Assembly (NCBI GenBank): GCA_958450325.1
Contig: OY288253.1
Location: forward strand, 64,287,612 to 64,351,611
Source: Agrostemma githago
Lineage: Eukaryota; Streptophyta; Magnoliopsida; Caryophyllales; Caryophyllaceae
Direction of reading: 5' to 3'
Length of the DNA: 64,000 nucleotides
Shown: positions 31,919 to 45,087 of the stretch, in pieces
Layout: every line of letters starts with the position of its first letter
Position numbering within the stretch: position 1 is the first letter of the stretch
Translations under genes and position numbers: made by a program
The notes under the pieces: model-generated
Told to the model about the DNA's origin: nothing
Seen by the model: the letters and a program-made list of their open reading frames with translations, nothing else
Databases searched by the model: none

Positions 31919-33751
31919 TACATTATCTAATAAAAACATTCAATACATGGACGTTTGCATACATTACATAAAAGAACATATAGACATGCATGTATATATA
32001 CACCATTTTCCGTCACAATCTCTTAGTATTTGATAATCAACTAGTTACATTTTTTTGTCGTAAATTTACACTTCTTCGTCGTCATAAGTTACTTTTGTTT
32101 TCGTGCATGATCCAAATTTGATAATGTTCTTCGTCGTTATAGTGAACTTTGTGGTTTAAGAGCAGTGATGGCTACAATATAATGGCTTCCCTAGTGAGTC
32201 TGGATAGCTCTGGAGCAGCAAATTGCTGTTTTGAGGTATTTTTTTTAATGGTTAAAAGGGTTTCTTATCCCGGAAATGCCAATTTTTGACATTTTAGAGG
32301 GGGTCGGGATGGCGTTATATATCAGTTTGTAGACTCTCTGTCACCACTGATTACATTTCGGGGCAAGGGGGTGCGATGTGTCTCTTGATATTGCGTACAA
32401 ATGGAGCTCGGGTCAATAATGTTCATCTTTATTTTAGTACTCCGTACTATATGTAGGTTAAGTCTACCTTTAATAATTTTTAATTAATCATAGTTAATTC
32501 AACTCAATTAGATCATTTCAATTTAACCCAACTCCCATTAAATGAAATTAAGTTAGATTAAACTCCTCATTTAAAATCACTTTAGCCAGCCGAAAAGGGC
32601 CTAATGGTGGGGATGGTGATATCGTCCTCAAGTGTGCTAAGCCCACTTTAAAGTCCGGTTTTGATGGCGACTTCAACCTCACAAAGTGATGGTAAAAGAG
32701 ATGGACTTCTGTTGCTTATGAAATTGGTTTCAGAAGCTAAACAATAAGATACAAAATTACAAATATCATCAGATCGGGTCGAATTTATTATACACTTATC
32801 TCAGAAGGGCAGGTACATGAAGTTTTAAAAAAACTCTAAATTTGCAACAATCAGGACCGTCTAACGAATTTGAAAGATCAAGTTCTAGACGTCAATTTGA
32901 GGCCCAAAGTAAATAACAAGATTTTTCGCTCCTACAGTGTAACTTCTAATCAAATACGGAGTATCAATCAATATATTTTTTTAAAAAAATAGTAAAATCT
33001 TTCAAAATCAGAAAACACAAAAAATGCACACATACAACAGGACAGTACAGTACAGTAATATAAGATTGTGTTAACGACTAAAGAATGAAGGAAGAACCAA
33101 CCGTCTTCCAGAGATGTGTCCATTTTTTACCACCCAGAGAAACTTGTTTGTCCAAAGAAATTGTTAACTCTTCACTAGTTTTGTGGCCGCAATATTCGCA
33201 CTCCAACTATAAAAACAACAAAAACAAAAGAAATTAGAGTAAACCACACACACCAAAGAAATTAAACGACAAGAAGTTCGATCTCCTTGCACCCTAACCC
33301 CCGGGCCCCACACCGATTCCCACCCCAACCCAACCTGAACCCGAACCATCAGTTCATCCATGACAAAGAACCATCTACCTGCACGTGCACCTAATCAAGC
33401 CACCATTAATCTTAAGCAAGCTTCTCGTCTCCTTGACACCCAACAACAAAAGCAAAGAATAGCAAAGCAAAAAGTATACCTTAAAGCTCAGGAGAAAAAT
33501 CTTCAGCATCTTCAACATCATGGTTCCTAAGCAATGTTCACTGAAGTGAGCTGAAATGACATAACAGCAGCAAATATCTAGAAAACCTAAGTACATTAGC
33601 GAGTGACTCAGCAATCGGGCTCAACAGAACGTTAGCAAAACTGAATATGTTCACTGCTCTTTCCATACATGTTAAGTTTGTTCTTGCAACTCTTCATCGT
33701 CATCAACATCTTGCAACTCCTCGAACGATTTAAGCGTTGCTAATCATCGTT
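31919..33751. other. Intergenic DNA without recognisable feature
   Basis: No protein similarity was seen in any frame. Short frames around 33164-33614 have no family I know. A GC-richer patch (CCCCCGGGCCCCAC at about 33298) is the only compositional outlier. Confidence 0.4.
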
Positions 33752-34165
33752 CGTAGTATTTCTTCTCCGCTACAAATAGGATACAAGCATTGTTTGTTAT
33801 CGATAATTGTTGATTACTCGCTACCTCAAATCCTAGAAAAACGTTTAAAGTTATCACTATTTGCTACTCGAAAACACCTTAATAAATAAAACCTACTACA
33901 AAAAAGAAATGTTGTCAAAAAATTATTTCCAGCTTCGTCCCAATACCTTGACAAAAAAAAAGTCGTCGAAATTTCATTTCTCGCTCCGTCCCCATACAAA
34001 AAAAAAGGGTCGAAATTACATTTCCAGCTTCGTCCCAATACCTTAACAAAAAAAAGTTTGTTGTCGAAATTTCATTTCGAGCTCCGTCCTTACTCCTTAT
34101 GTTGTTATGCATATGTTAGACAATCGTTCATAGCATACCTTCTCCGCTATAAATATGATACAAGC
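33752..34165. repeat. Tandem repeats flanked by direct copies
   Basis: Three to four units of about 65 bases lie at 33905-34095. They combine GTCGAAATTTCATTTC, AGCTTCGTCCCAATACCTT and an A-run (ACAAAAAAAAAG). They are bracketed by two copies of CTTCTCCGCTA(C/T)AAATA and ATACAAGCATTGTT, at about 33760-33805 and 34138-34170. Confidence 0.65.
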
Positions 34166-34267
34166 ATTGTTACAAGTGGCGGATCTTGGAATTTTTTTTC
34201 TAGGGAGACCGAACTTGAATGAGTCATCTAATTTTGTATAATTATAAAAATTTCGTGCTATTGTATT

Positions 34268-34692
34268 TGTTAGAGTTAATGCTTCAAAAGAAGCACACTT
34301 AGTGGTATTAACTATCCCACATTGATCATTTATTGCTTCTAATATGTGTTTATATATGACCCATTAAAATGCTCTACTAGATGTGTACAAGTGAGGACTA
34401 CGTACACCATACACGCGCACGTGCGCCGAGTCGAGACGAGCACGAACAGGGTAATTTTTAGTGGTCGGATTAATCTGTTTTATTCCAGAAGCATCCTTTT
34501 TCCTTCTTTGAACTCAGTCAGTCTTTGTGCAATTTCCGAGAATGATTGTGCTACTTCCCAAGACTGATTACATGACTGATTAATGCAAGTTCCAGTGTGC
34601 ATTTGTTGCTGTACACTGAACTCTTGTTCTTCCATCACTATATATACTGCCCTTCACTTCACTTCAGTCACTCAGCAAACATATACTCATAC
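34268..34692 (+). repeat. 5' LTR (portion confirmed by the 3' copy)
   Basis: About 95% similar to 39566-39987. It contains a TATA motif (CTATATATACTG at about 34638) followed by CACTTCACTTCAGTCACTC. The LTR continues further, but its end is not defined. Confidence 0.75.
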
Positions 34693-34994
34693 TCTCTCAT
34701 TCTTCATACTTCATATATTTCTCTCTGTTTCGGTTAAGTTGTTGGCAAACGTTCTTTGCTGTATTCATCCGTTCTTCACCTACACTGAAGTTACGGTTTG
34801 GTTGTGGAATCCTGGGAGTTGAGTGCTATTGAGGCCGTGTGTAGCAGACGGGGCATAAATCAACTTTAGGACAGTGATGATTTGTCGCGACACAATCTCT
34901 ATTTCGTTCCAGATAAGATCTTACCTTCTTTTCTCCCTATCTCTACTACTACCGTGATATCAATCTAGAGTTGATTTACTTTCGTTTTTTCATC

Positions 34995-37900
34995 ATGGTT
35001 GGTAGTCCAGTTAGTGCTGTTCTTTCTACTCCTCCTCCTCCTGTTGTCACTTCCGTTCCTACTGTTGTTTATAACCCTTTCATACCCGAAATGTCCAGAT
35101 TAGAACTTTTTGATGGAAAAAATTATCGTATGTGGTCGGATAAAATGGAATTTTTTCTAACTCAATTGGAGGTCGTTTATACTCATACTAAATCTGAGGC
35201 ACCAGAAAAATCGGGTAGAGATTTTAAAACGGATAACGTTACTTGTAAGGGGATGTTACTGCATTACATGACTTCTTCTTTGTACTTGATTTACAGTAAG
35301 TTTAAGAAGGCTACTGAAATTTGGGATGCTCTTAAAACCAAGTATGGTTCTGATGATTATGGAACGAAAAAGTATGCTTGCAGTCGTTGGTTAAATTTCA
35401 AGCTAGTCGATGAGAAACCCATTTTAGATCAAGTTCATGAGTACGAAAATCTATGTGCAGAGGTAGTGGCGGAAGGTATGAAAATTTGTGAGGTTTTTCA
35501 GGCTAACTGTTTATTAGATAAACTTCCGGTCTCTTGGGAAAATTAAGTTCATAGTATGAAACACAAACAAAAGGATTTTACTCTTTTAGAACTAGTGTCT
35601 CATATAAGGATTGAGGAACAAAACCGTATACAGACTTTAGGTAAGCAAGTCAAACACTCATCTTCCATGGCTAACCTGACCGAGTCTAAAAATCATTACA
35701 AGAGTAAAAAATGGGGTAACAAGTCTTCCAATCAAGTGCATGGGACTAGAAACCAGAATACCTTCAAACGGGATGGCAAAGGGGATTCTAAAAGTGAAGG
35801 TAAGCGGGAATTTAAGGGAAATTGTTTCACATGTGGTAAACCGGGTCACTCGGCTAGATTTTGTCCCGAAGGTTTTTCTCCCACTGGTAAAAGGAACCCC
35901 AATAAGTCTCATGTTAATCTTACTGAACAAGATGATGATATTATTGCTGCTGTTGTGTCAGAAGTTAATTTAGTAAGCAATTTTTCGGAATGGGTTGTTG
36001 ATACTGGCGCTACAAGGCACATTTGCTCCAATCGGGATGTTTTCACGGACTACTCTCAAGTACCGAGTGGGGAATGCGTTTTTATGGGGAATTCAAGCAC
36101 CGTGAAAGTACTTGGTAAAGGGAAAGTCATTTTGAAGCTCACTTCCGGTAAGACTCTTGAACTAAATAATGTGCTACATGTTCCTGATATTCGAAGAAAT
36201 CTTATTTCCGGAGCTTTACTAAACAAAGCAGGTATCAAACTATCTTTTGAATCGGATAAACTTGTGCTCACTAGAAATGGAAATTTTGTCGGAAAAGGAT
36301 TTTGTAATGGTGGATTGTTTTTATTAGACATAGAAATTATTAATAAGAATTCGTCCGCTTCTGTTTATATTGCTGAGTCTGTTTCTTTATGGCATGCTAG
36401 ACTAGGACATGTGAATGTGACCTCCATTAAAAACATGAAAAAGCATGACCTTATTCCCGACTTTAGCGACACAAACTTTGATAAATGTGAAATATGTGTC
36501 GAAGCTAAGCATGCTAAAACACCCTTTAATAAATGTGTGGAACGTTCTACTACGCTTCTTGAGCTGATTCACTCGGACTTAGCTGACTTTAAGAACACCA
36601 CAAGTAGGGGTGGGAAACATTACTATATCACTTTTGTGGATGATTTTTCTCGCTACACTAGGGTCTATTTATTAACAACCAAAGATGAGGCTGAAGAAAA
36701 GTTCATAGAGTTTAAAGTCGAGGTTAAAAATCAATTAGACCTTAAAATAAAACGAGTAAGATCTGACCAGGGAGGTGAATACGACGGTAATCCACTTAGT
36801 GACTATTATAAGACCCATGGGATTATACATGAAATGACTGCCCCCTATTCACCCCAACAAAATGGTGTTGCCGAACGCAAAAACCGATCACTAAAGAATA
36901 TGAGGAATGCAATGTTGTTGAGTTCTGGAATGCCTTCTAATATGTGGGGTGAAGCAGTTCTTTATGCATGTCATGTTCTGAATCGTGTACCCATAAGAAA
37001 ACAGGTAAGACTCCTTATGAGCTGTGGAAAGGATACAAGCCCAATCTCAAATACCTTAAAGTGTGGGGGTGTCTGGCAAAGATCGGGATTCCAACGTTTC
37101 AAAGAAGCAAAATCGGACAGAAAACCGTAGACGGAATTTTCATCGGAAAAGCCATGAATAGTGCCGCTTACCGCTTTATTCTTAAAGATTCCTCCGGTTT
37201 TGGGGCCATAAAGGAATCTAGAGATGCAAAAATTTTTGAGCATATTTTCCCTAAGAAAACTAACTCTTTGGCTCCTGTTGTTACAGCGCGTCCCTCTACT
37301 CCGGCGGTGGTTCCTGAAGAACCTCGAAGGAGCAAACGATCCAGGACCGAAACCAGTTTTGGTCCAGATTTCGTGACCGCTTTCCTTGCCGAAACGAGTT
37401 TAGTTGATGAGTATGTTGTAAATGTTTTTATGCTCGAAACAGATCCTAGAACTTATAAAGAGGCCATGAGTTTCATTGATTCCACCTTTTGGCTTCAAGC
37501 CATTAATAGTGAGATAGAGTCTATAATGAGTAACAACACTTGAGTGTTAACAGATTTACCTAGGGGTTGTAAACCCCTAAGTAATAAGTGGGTGTTTAAA
37601 AAGAAACTCAAACCCGATGGCTCAGTTGATAAATTTAAGGCCAGACTTGTTGTATGTGGTAATCGTCAAACGAAAGGTTTGGATTTCTTTGATACTTATT
37701 CTCCTGTTACTAAAGTGTCAACCATTAGGGCTCTAATTGTACTTGCATCTATACATGATTTAGTCATTCATCAGATGGATGTAAAGACTGCATTTCTAAA
37801 TGGCGACCTTGATGAAGAGATCTACAGGAAACAACCAGAAGGTTTTCTGGCTCCTGGTCAAGAGAACAAGGTATGCAAGCTCATCAGGTCCTTGTACGAC

Positions 37901-38983
37901 CTGAAACAGGCACCAAAGCAATGGTATGACAAATTTGACAAAACTATCAGATCCAATGGTTTCACGGTAACGATTCTGATGCATGTGTGTATTCTAAATA
38001 TGATGATTCTGGTTGTGTGATAATATGCTTGTATGTGGATGATATGCTCATATTTGGAACCAACATGCATGTGGTAGATGCTACTAAGAATTTTCTAAAT
38101 TCGTGTTTTGACAAGAAAGACTTAGGGAGGCCGATGTTATTCTTGGGGTAAAATCACTAGAACTAAAACAGGATTATGTTTGAGTCAGGCTCACTACACG
38201 GAAAAAATTCTGAGAAGGTTTAATCATTTTGATAGCTCACCCCTGTCCTCACCCTATGACTCTAGTATAGATCTGGCTAAAAACCCCGGGAATAGTGTGG
38301 GACAAGAGGAATATGCCAAGATTATGGGTAGTGTCATGTACCTAATGAATTATACTAGACCCGATATTGCCTACGCAGTAATCAGACTTAGTAGGTACAC
38401 TCATAACCCCGGACAAGACCATTGGACGACCCTTATTCGTTTGTTGAGATATTTGAGGGGCACTATGGATTGGGGTTTACATTTTGAGAGAACACCTGCT
38501 GTTCTAGAAGGTTATACTGATGCAAATTGGATAGCCGATACTCCTGATATTTTATCTACTAGTGGTTATGTGTTTACACTTGCTAGTGGTGTTATTTCAT
38601 GGAAATCGTCTAAACAAACTTGCATTGCCAAATCAACAATGGAAACTGAATTTATCGCTCTAGAATTGGCAGGACAGGAAGCAGAGTGGCTTAGGAGTCT
38701 GCTAGCTGACATTCCATTGTGGGGGAAGCCGACTCCATCAGTCTTCATGCATTGTGACAATCAAGCTGCAATTGGGGTAGCTCACAGTCAAACATACAAT
38801 GGGAAAAGGAGACACATACGCCCAAGGCATGGAATAGTGAGGAATCTGATCAGAGAAAATGTAATCTCAATTGAGTTTGTAAGATCCGAGAGGAACATAG
38901 CGGATCCTTTCACCAAAGGCCTTGGTAGAAAGATGGTGCTGGAGACAGCACGGGAAATGGGTTTAAAGCCTGTAAAGGAGTAA
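34995..38983 (+). pseudogene. Broken copia gag-pol polyprotein
   Basis: Domains in order are: gag (34995-35546); CCHC zinc knuckle CFTCGKPGHSARFC near 35824; protease WVVDTGATRHIC near 35992; integrase with the HARLGH ... CEIC zinc site and DDE region (SDQGGEY, PYSPQQNGVAERKN) to about 37000; reverse transcriptase (KARLVVCGNRQTKGLDF, QMDVKTAFLNGDL) at 37544-38020; RNase H (GYTDANW ... CDNQAA) at 38500-38983. Breaks are a TAA in gag at 35544-35546, a frame change near 37000, a TGA replacing Trp at 37541-37543, and a frame change plus stop near 38000-38150, just before the YVDD-type catalytic motif. No functional polyprotein can be made. Confidence 0.9.
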
Positions 38984-39565
38984 ACTGTGATTGATACCCA
39001 ACTTAGCTCAGCTAAGGTCAAATGCGGTCAAACGAAGTCACAGTGAACTCGAGTCATAATGTCACAACCATTTTCTTTTGTAACTGTTTTGCGTGACATA
39101 CGTTTTATTTTGAGTTTTACTGTCTTGTGTTTTATGGTTGAGCTTCGGCTCTTAATAAATTCATATTCCTTCATGGATGGTTTGTGACAGTCAAACCTGA
39201 TGAATTTACCTATGTGAATGTGAGGGTTATTGCTCTAAACCCCAAGAGATCCTTAGGCTTTAGGATCTCTAGAGGCATTCATGAATTCCAAGTAAAATAC
39301 TTTCGATATACAGTTGACGTTCATGATGAGTTCATGGATGGTGCGAATACTAGCCCTGATTTGAGTACGGTAAGTGCACAACAAACCTTTTACCAAGATC
39401 ATTAGGAGGTTAAAGGCTTCGATCCACCTCTAAATGATGGTTCTAGGTTTTTGTACGCACTGGGTGTCAGTTAAAGTCTACAAGACACTGAACATCTAAA
39501 CACTTAAACTTCGTTTGCCAATGATTTCTCCATTCTTTCTTCTTCTTTTGAATCATGTGGGGGAT
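38984..39565 (+). other. Copia 3' untranslated internal region with polypurine tract
   Basis: Non-coding between the RNase H stop and the 3' LTR. It ends with ATGTGGGGGAT, the likely polypurine tract. A short frame at 39184-39405 has no recognisable domain. Confidence 0.6.
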
Positions 39566-39987
39566 TGTTAGAGTTAATGCTTCAAAAGAAGCACACTTAG
39601 TGGTATTAACTATCCCACATTGATCATTTATTGCTTCTAATATGTGTTTATATATGACCCATTAAAATCCTCTACTAGATGTGTACAAGTGAGGACTACG
39701 TACACCACACACACGCGCGCGCTGAGTCGAGACGAGCACGAGCAGGGTAATTTTTAGTGGTCGGATTAATCTATTTTATTCCAGAAGCATCCTTTTTCCT
39801 TCTTTGAACTCAGTCAGTCTTTGTGCAATTTCCGAGACCGATTGTGCTACTTCCCAAGACTGATTACATGACTGATTGATGCAAGTTCCAGTGTGCATTT
39901 GTTGTTGTACACTGAACTCTTGTTCTTCCATCACTATATATACTGCCCTTCACTTCACTTCAGTCACTCAGCAAACATACACTCATA
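39566..39987 (+). repeat. 3' LTR, truncated
   Basis: Matches the first 420 bases of the 5' LTR, including the TATA region, and ends abruptly at the gypsy junction. Confidence 0.85.
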
Positions 39988-42257
39988 CCTGAAAAATTTC
40001 TCACCTCTCCGAGCTTATCACATGAAGTTGAACCCCAAGAAGTGCACCTTCGGGGTTCGGTCTGGAAAATTTCTCGGGTTTTTGGTCAGCGCTCAGGGCA
40101 TTAACGTCAAACCGGAAAAGGTAAAGGCCATCCAAGACCTACCAGAACCAAGGACGATTAGGGACATACAGCGGCTAACTGGCCAAATGACCGCCCTGAC
40201 ACGGTTCGTAGCCAGGTCCGCTGATAAATCGACACCCTTCTTCAAAATTCTGAAGGGAAATAAACAGTTTAAATGGGAAACAGAACAAAAAGAGGCTTTC
40301 GGGCAGCTGAGAGAGCACCTAAAGCAGTTGCCGACCCTAGCCAGGCCGGTGACAAGGGATAAACTTTTCCTGTACATAGCAGCTACCAACTCAACTGTGA
40401 GCGCAATCATTCTAAGGGAAGAGGCCGGAGTTCAGCAGTCGATCTACTTTATAAGTCATACCCTGGGGGCAGTAGAAAGGAATTACCCGATGGTCGAAAA
40501 AGCGGCGTATGCGGTGGTCAATGCGGCACGAAAGCTCGGACCATACTTTGACGCCCACCCAGTCGTCTTACTCACCGACCAACCCTTAGAGAAGGTACTT
40601 GAGAAGTTTAGTCTGGAAGGTTGCTAAAGTGGGCTATAGAGTTAAGCGGACTAAGAATATCCTATCAGCCCAGGGCCGCCATCAAGGCACAGGCCTTGGC
40701 AGACTTCCTAGCCGAGTGCTCCCACTCTGAAGAAGACGACCCCCCGACCAGAGAATGGCTGGTGTATACAGATGGTTCATCCATTGCCAACGACGCGGGG
40801 GTAGGGGTCATACTTACTAGCCCTGAAGGGGTCGACTTCGAACACGCTCTCAGATTCACCTTCCCAGCATCCAATAATGAAGTTGAGTATGAGGCGTTCT
40901 GGCAGGCATTCACCTAGCTATGGTAGCAGGAGCAGAAAGGATCATCTTGGCCACCGACTCCCAGCTCATTGCAAATCAAATCAATGGAGAGTACGAAGCT
41001 AGGGACCAGACCATGGTCTCATACCTGGATAAAGTCAAGCAAGAGTTGTCAAAGCTGCAATCCTACGAAGTCAGGCAGGTCCCCAGGTCACAAAATAACC
41101 GAGCTGACGCCCTATCCAAGCTAGCAAGCTCTAGACTACAGGACATCATGAGGTCGGTCTGGGTCGATGTAATACAAGAAAAATCCACAACGCCCCACCA
41201 ACAAGTTGGCATGGTAGTAGAATCAGAAGCTGAGAGTTGGATGACGCCGATCATCAGATTCAAGAAAGATGGAACTCTGCCAGAAGACCCTGCTCGGCAA
41301 AAGAGAATGGCATCAAAAGCTGTGTGGTATATACTGGTTGAGGGAGAGTTGTACCGAAAGTCATTCTTTGGACCCCTACTCAAGTGACTGGGGGCAGAGC
41401 AAGCCGCCGAGGTTCTGGATGATATCCACTCGGGAATCTGTGGGCACCATATTGGAGGAAGGACGCTTGCCCACAAAGCATTAAGGGCAGGGTACTACTG
41501 GCCTACTATGCTAGATAACGCAAGAGACTTAACCCTGAAATGCAGAAAATGCCAACTCTTCGCCCCAGTAATACACGCTCGAGCACAAGACCTCAGACCA
41601 ATCTTGTCCCCCATCCCCTTCGCCCAGTGGGGGATGGACATCCTTGGTCCATTCACTGTCGTGACTGGGGACAGAAGGTTCCTCGTTGTAGCAATAGACT
41701 ACTTCACCAAGTGGATAGAAGCTGAGGCAGTCCCGAACATCACAGAGCCAGTAGTTCGAAAAGTCATATGGAGGAGCGTGATTACAAGATATGGCATGCC
41801 AAAGGTACTCGTATTTGACCACGACCGACAATTTGATAATGACCCACTGAGAGCCTGGTTAGAAGGCCATGGGATCACGGTCGCCTACTCCGCCGTGTGC
41901 CACCCCCAGACCAATGGCCAAGCCGAGGCTGCAAACAAGCAAATCTTAAATGGACTGAAGAAAATGGTAGACGACCTTAAGGGCAGATGGGCAGATGAGC
42001 TCCCAAGTGTCCTACGGTCGATCAGAACTACCAGGAAAGAATCAACAGGACAGACCCCATTTGGGCTGGTCTACGGAGCAGAAGCCTTGTTACCCATCGA
42101 GGCACGCATTCCTACTCTCAGGTCTCAACAATTTGATAGAGTTAGTAACGAAGCAGCAATGACTGAGGCCCTCGACCTGATGGGTGAAGTAAGGCAATAG
42201 CCTAGCTAGTTCCAACATCGCGGCCTATCAGCAGAGAATGAGAAGGATCTATGATGC
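39988..42257 (+). pseudogene. Ty3/gypsy (Tat-type) pol fragment
   Basis: The frame starts inside reverse transcriptase (LNPKKCTFGV, GFLVSAQGINVKPEKV). It continues through RNase H (FSLEG end at 40627), then a second, archaeal-type RNase H (EWLVYTDGSS, ASNNEVEYEA, LATDSQLIANQINGEYEA) and the integrase: zinc site GICGHHIGG ... LKCRKCQ, then WGMDILGPF, VFDHDR and HPQTNGQAEAANK. Two consecutive RNase H domains of this kind are typical of the Tat lineage. Stops or frame changes occur at about 40625, 40917, 41385-41400 and 42198. Gag, protease and most of reverse transcriptase are missing on the left. On the right the coding match ends at RMRRIYDAR, 42257. Confidence 0.85.
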
Positions 42258-43100
42258 GCGGGCGTCGCAACCCGCACGATCAAATAATATTTATAACACT
42301 GACTAACCTAACTAATGTAGTAGTGGTAGGTCGGGATTGATCCAAGGGACAAAACTATGTAAAGTCGGTCGAGTAAAAGTCTCAATACGTTTGAGTTCTT
42401 ATGGGTGTTTGAGTAAAATTAGGACTAGACTAAGGTGGTCGGTCTAATAGCTAACACGAAAGTCAATATTGGAAAAGTGTTAAAGGGAGTCGGGGAATCG
42501 TAAATGAGATACATAAAACAAAGAATCAAGTGAATGACCCAGAATCGATAAGGGATGGGTTACCTTTCGGTCCCTACACCCGACCTCACTAAGACTCGCT
42601 TTCGCGACGAAGAAGCTAGGTCACTAAGTTGGAATTACCCAAGCCCCGAGTTTCCCCATATTGACGAGGGTGAATACGAGTCAACTAAATTAATCAAGTA
42701 AAGTCGACAAGCATACAACAATTCCAAAATAGACAAATCAATCCAAGTGCATTCAATCACAATAATCCTTAATTCATGTTACCCAAATCCATCCTCCCCT
42801 AACCCCCTAACAAAGATCTACTCACTAATCATGGTAAAACTAACAAGAACAACCAACAAAGAAATTAGGCAAAAACAATCCATACTAACAAAAAGAGGGG
42901 AAATTAGTCTAAGACAAGTGAGAGAAAAATGAAACCAAGAACAAGATCTACTAAGAGAAACAAGAACAAAGCAAGAAAAACAATGAACTATAGGAAAAAC
43001 TAGAGAAGAAACTAATTAGAGAGGAGAGAGAGGAGAAGAAAGTACCAACAATGGAGAATTGACACTACAAAGAAGATGAAGATTCATAAATTAATAAGCT

Positions 43101-43128
43101 TGAAGAAGAAGAAGAAGAAGAAGAAGAA
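43101..43128. repeat. (GAA)n microsatellite
   Basis: Nine uninterrupted GAA trinucleotides. Confidence 0.9.
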
Positions 43129-43389
43129 ATACAAGAACTTTTTTCACCAAATCCTTGCAAACCCTTCAATCTTCAATTAGATCTAAGACTAAACTAATGT
43201 TATTACTAGATTAGAATGATAGAGAGTAGTCTAAGCTAATGGAGAGTTACTAGATCTAATGAAGCATAGTAATGGAGTATATGATAGAAATCTAGGGTTA
43301 ACTCTATATATACAAAGCCTTAATGGGTCACTTAAAACAAAACCCAATTCTAATTTTTGCCCTTGAAATGAAACTTTGCCCTTTGGATC

Positions 43390-43576
43390 TTCAAAGGGTG
43401 AAGTTTTGCCCTGCGGATTCCCTCCAATCTCGCCGAAATACCGTCGGGTGAAGTTTCACCCGGTTAGAATCTCATCGGGTGAAATTTCGCTCGATGAAAA
43501 ATCTGACCAAAAGCTCAAAAATCTCGTATCGTGAAATTTTGCCCGGTCAGATCTCATCGGGTGAAACTTTACCCTG
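43390..43576. repeat. Cluster of GGGTGAA...TTCACCC inverted repeats
   Basis: Five copies lie within about 190 bases (near 43394, 43445, 43478, 43529 and 43557). The copy at 43445-43462 is a perfect 8-base inverted repeat around GT. The others keep pairing if G-T pairs are allowed. Confidence 0.65.
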
Positions 43577-44890
43577 TGACTTCGGAGGGCCATAACTCTC
43601 TTGTTTGATCTTCGATTGGGACGTGTGATATGTTGTTAGAAAGCTAAGAAGATAAGCTTTCACCTCCAACTGGAATCGCTTCGATCCAATGTCTAGAACT
43701 CTAGATATATGCATTTGAAGTTCAACCTTGCCTTGTGAAGTTGCCCAATGGATGACTTGAGTTTTGCCATATCATTAACTTTTACCCTTTTGCTCAAGGT
43801 TTCACCTCTTGGGTTTGGACTTTGGACTTTAATCATGCTTTGGGATGATATTTCATTCTCTTGTGCCCATGTAAGCTCGAACATGCTCTCGGACAATGGA
43901 TTTCTATCAAAATAGTAGGAAAACTACCCAAAAGCACGTAAAATGCACAAGAGAGGTCGATCGAGTTTGAAAGACCAAAATAAGGCGATAATCGCACACA
44001 AATCTCACAAAAGCGATAGGAAAATGGTTCTAAATAGGTAGAAAAGTGGATCAAATTTGGAATACAACAATCTAGAACAATTTTTATGATACTCATAATA
44101 TTTTGGATATAGTAGTACTCTGTGACACAAGTCACACATTGGTATTGTGTTGGTAAAATTTTAGTGGTTATAACAAACTCTGGGAGCTTTGTTGGTCTAT
44201 GAGGTTTAAGGTGCGTTTGAGACGTCCCTGGGATTTCGTCCTGAAGCTGAACTTCTGACCCGAGTTGTGTTGAGTGGGGATGTTCGGCCTCCACTTGCTA
44301 GGTAGTTAGACTTTCTCCTTTGGCAGTCTCATCCTACTCACTGCCCAAATGTGAGTATTGCGCACTATAATAAGTCTAGCTAAGCATAGGTGATACCTCT
44401 AGACCATGCAAAAGGGCAGGACCTTGGTACATAGGTGGTGAATTATTATTTGGTTGGATTTTGAGTTTGACTATTGTGTTTACAGTATTCTGGTTTGGTA
44501 TCAAGAAGATTACTTTCAACTCTGGTTTCAGTTTACCACAAATTATAATTATTGTGTAACATTTTCATTATAATATATTTTACTCAGCCTTGCTAACGTT
44601 CTTTTGTTTTGGGTCGTTCCCCCACTGGAGCTTGTATCTATTTGTGTTTTTGGGTACAGTTGATATACACTTGATATGCTGCATGGGTGCATTCTGGTTC
44701 CGGGTTTTGCTGAGCGAGGAAGAATTTTAATTTTAACATTGGCTTCGAGCTATTCATATTTATATTGGACTTGTTGGTTTGAGATTGAATTTAAACCATT
44801 TTGGATTTTGTAAGATTCAAGTCTTCCGCTGCAACATTTTCATTTAATTAGATATTGAATTTATACTTCGTTTCAATTATTTCCTATCAA

Positions 44891-45087
44891 ATCTCCCTCC
44901 GTTTCATTGATTTCTTTCACCTTAAAAGTGTCACATTTCTTAAGAAAAACAATAAAATAAGTGAAAGTAGAGAGAAAGGTGGACCACCTAGGTAAGAGAG
45001 AAGTGTAATAGAAAAAAGGAAAGTAGAAAAAATCAAAGAAATGATTGAAAAAAGAAATGTGAAAGATATCAATGAAATAGAGGGATT
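44891..45087. mobile_element. Stowaway-like MITE, about 197 bp
   Basis: CTCCCTCCGTTTCATTGATT at the left and AATCAATGAAATAGAGGGA (as ATATCAATGAAATAGAGGGA) at the right form inverted ends. Internal GTGTCACATTTCTT and AAGAAATGTGAAA also pair. Confidence 0.75.

Larger units (their letters stand above)
34268..39987 (+). mobile_element. Ty1/copia retrotransposon with truncated 3' LTR
   Basis: TGTTAGAGTTAATGCTTC at 34268 recurs at 39566, and the two copies stay collinear until ACTCATAC. There the 3' copy stops, at the junction with gypsy pol sequence. Between them lie gag, protease, integrase, reverse transcriptase and RNase H in copia order. A purine tract (GTGGGGGAT) stands just before the 3' LTR. 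The 5' LTR end and primer-binding site could not be fixed, because the 3' LTR is truncated. Confidence 0.85.
42258..44890. other. Repeat-like non-coding DNA, probably LTR-derived
   Basis: It begins right after the gypsy coding match with GCGTCGCAACCCGCACGATC, which resembles LTR or untranslated sequence of large gypsy elements. It includes a (GAA)n run and a cluster of GGGTGAAATTTCGCCC-like inverted repeats followed by GGCCATAACTCTCTTG. No gene and no second LTR copy are present in the window. Confidence 0.4.

Noticed and set aside
35658..35930. Minus-strand open frame across copia gag
   Set aside because: It overlaps the recognised zinc-knuckle coding on the other strand and has no family motif.
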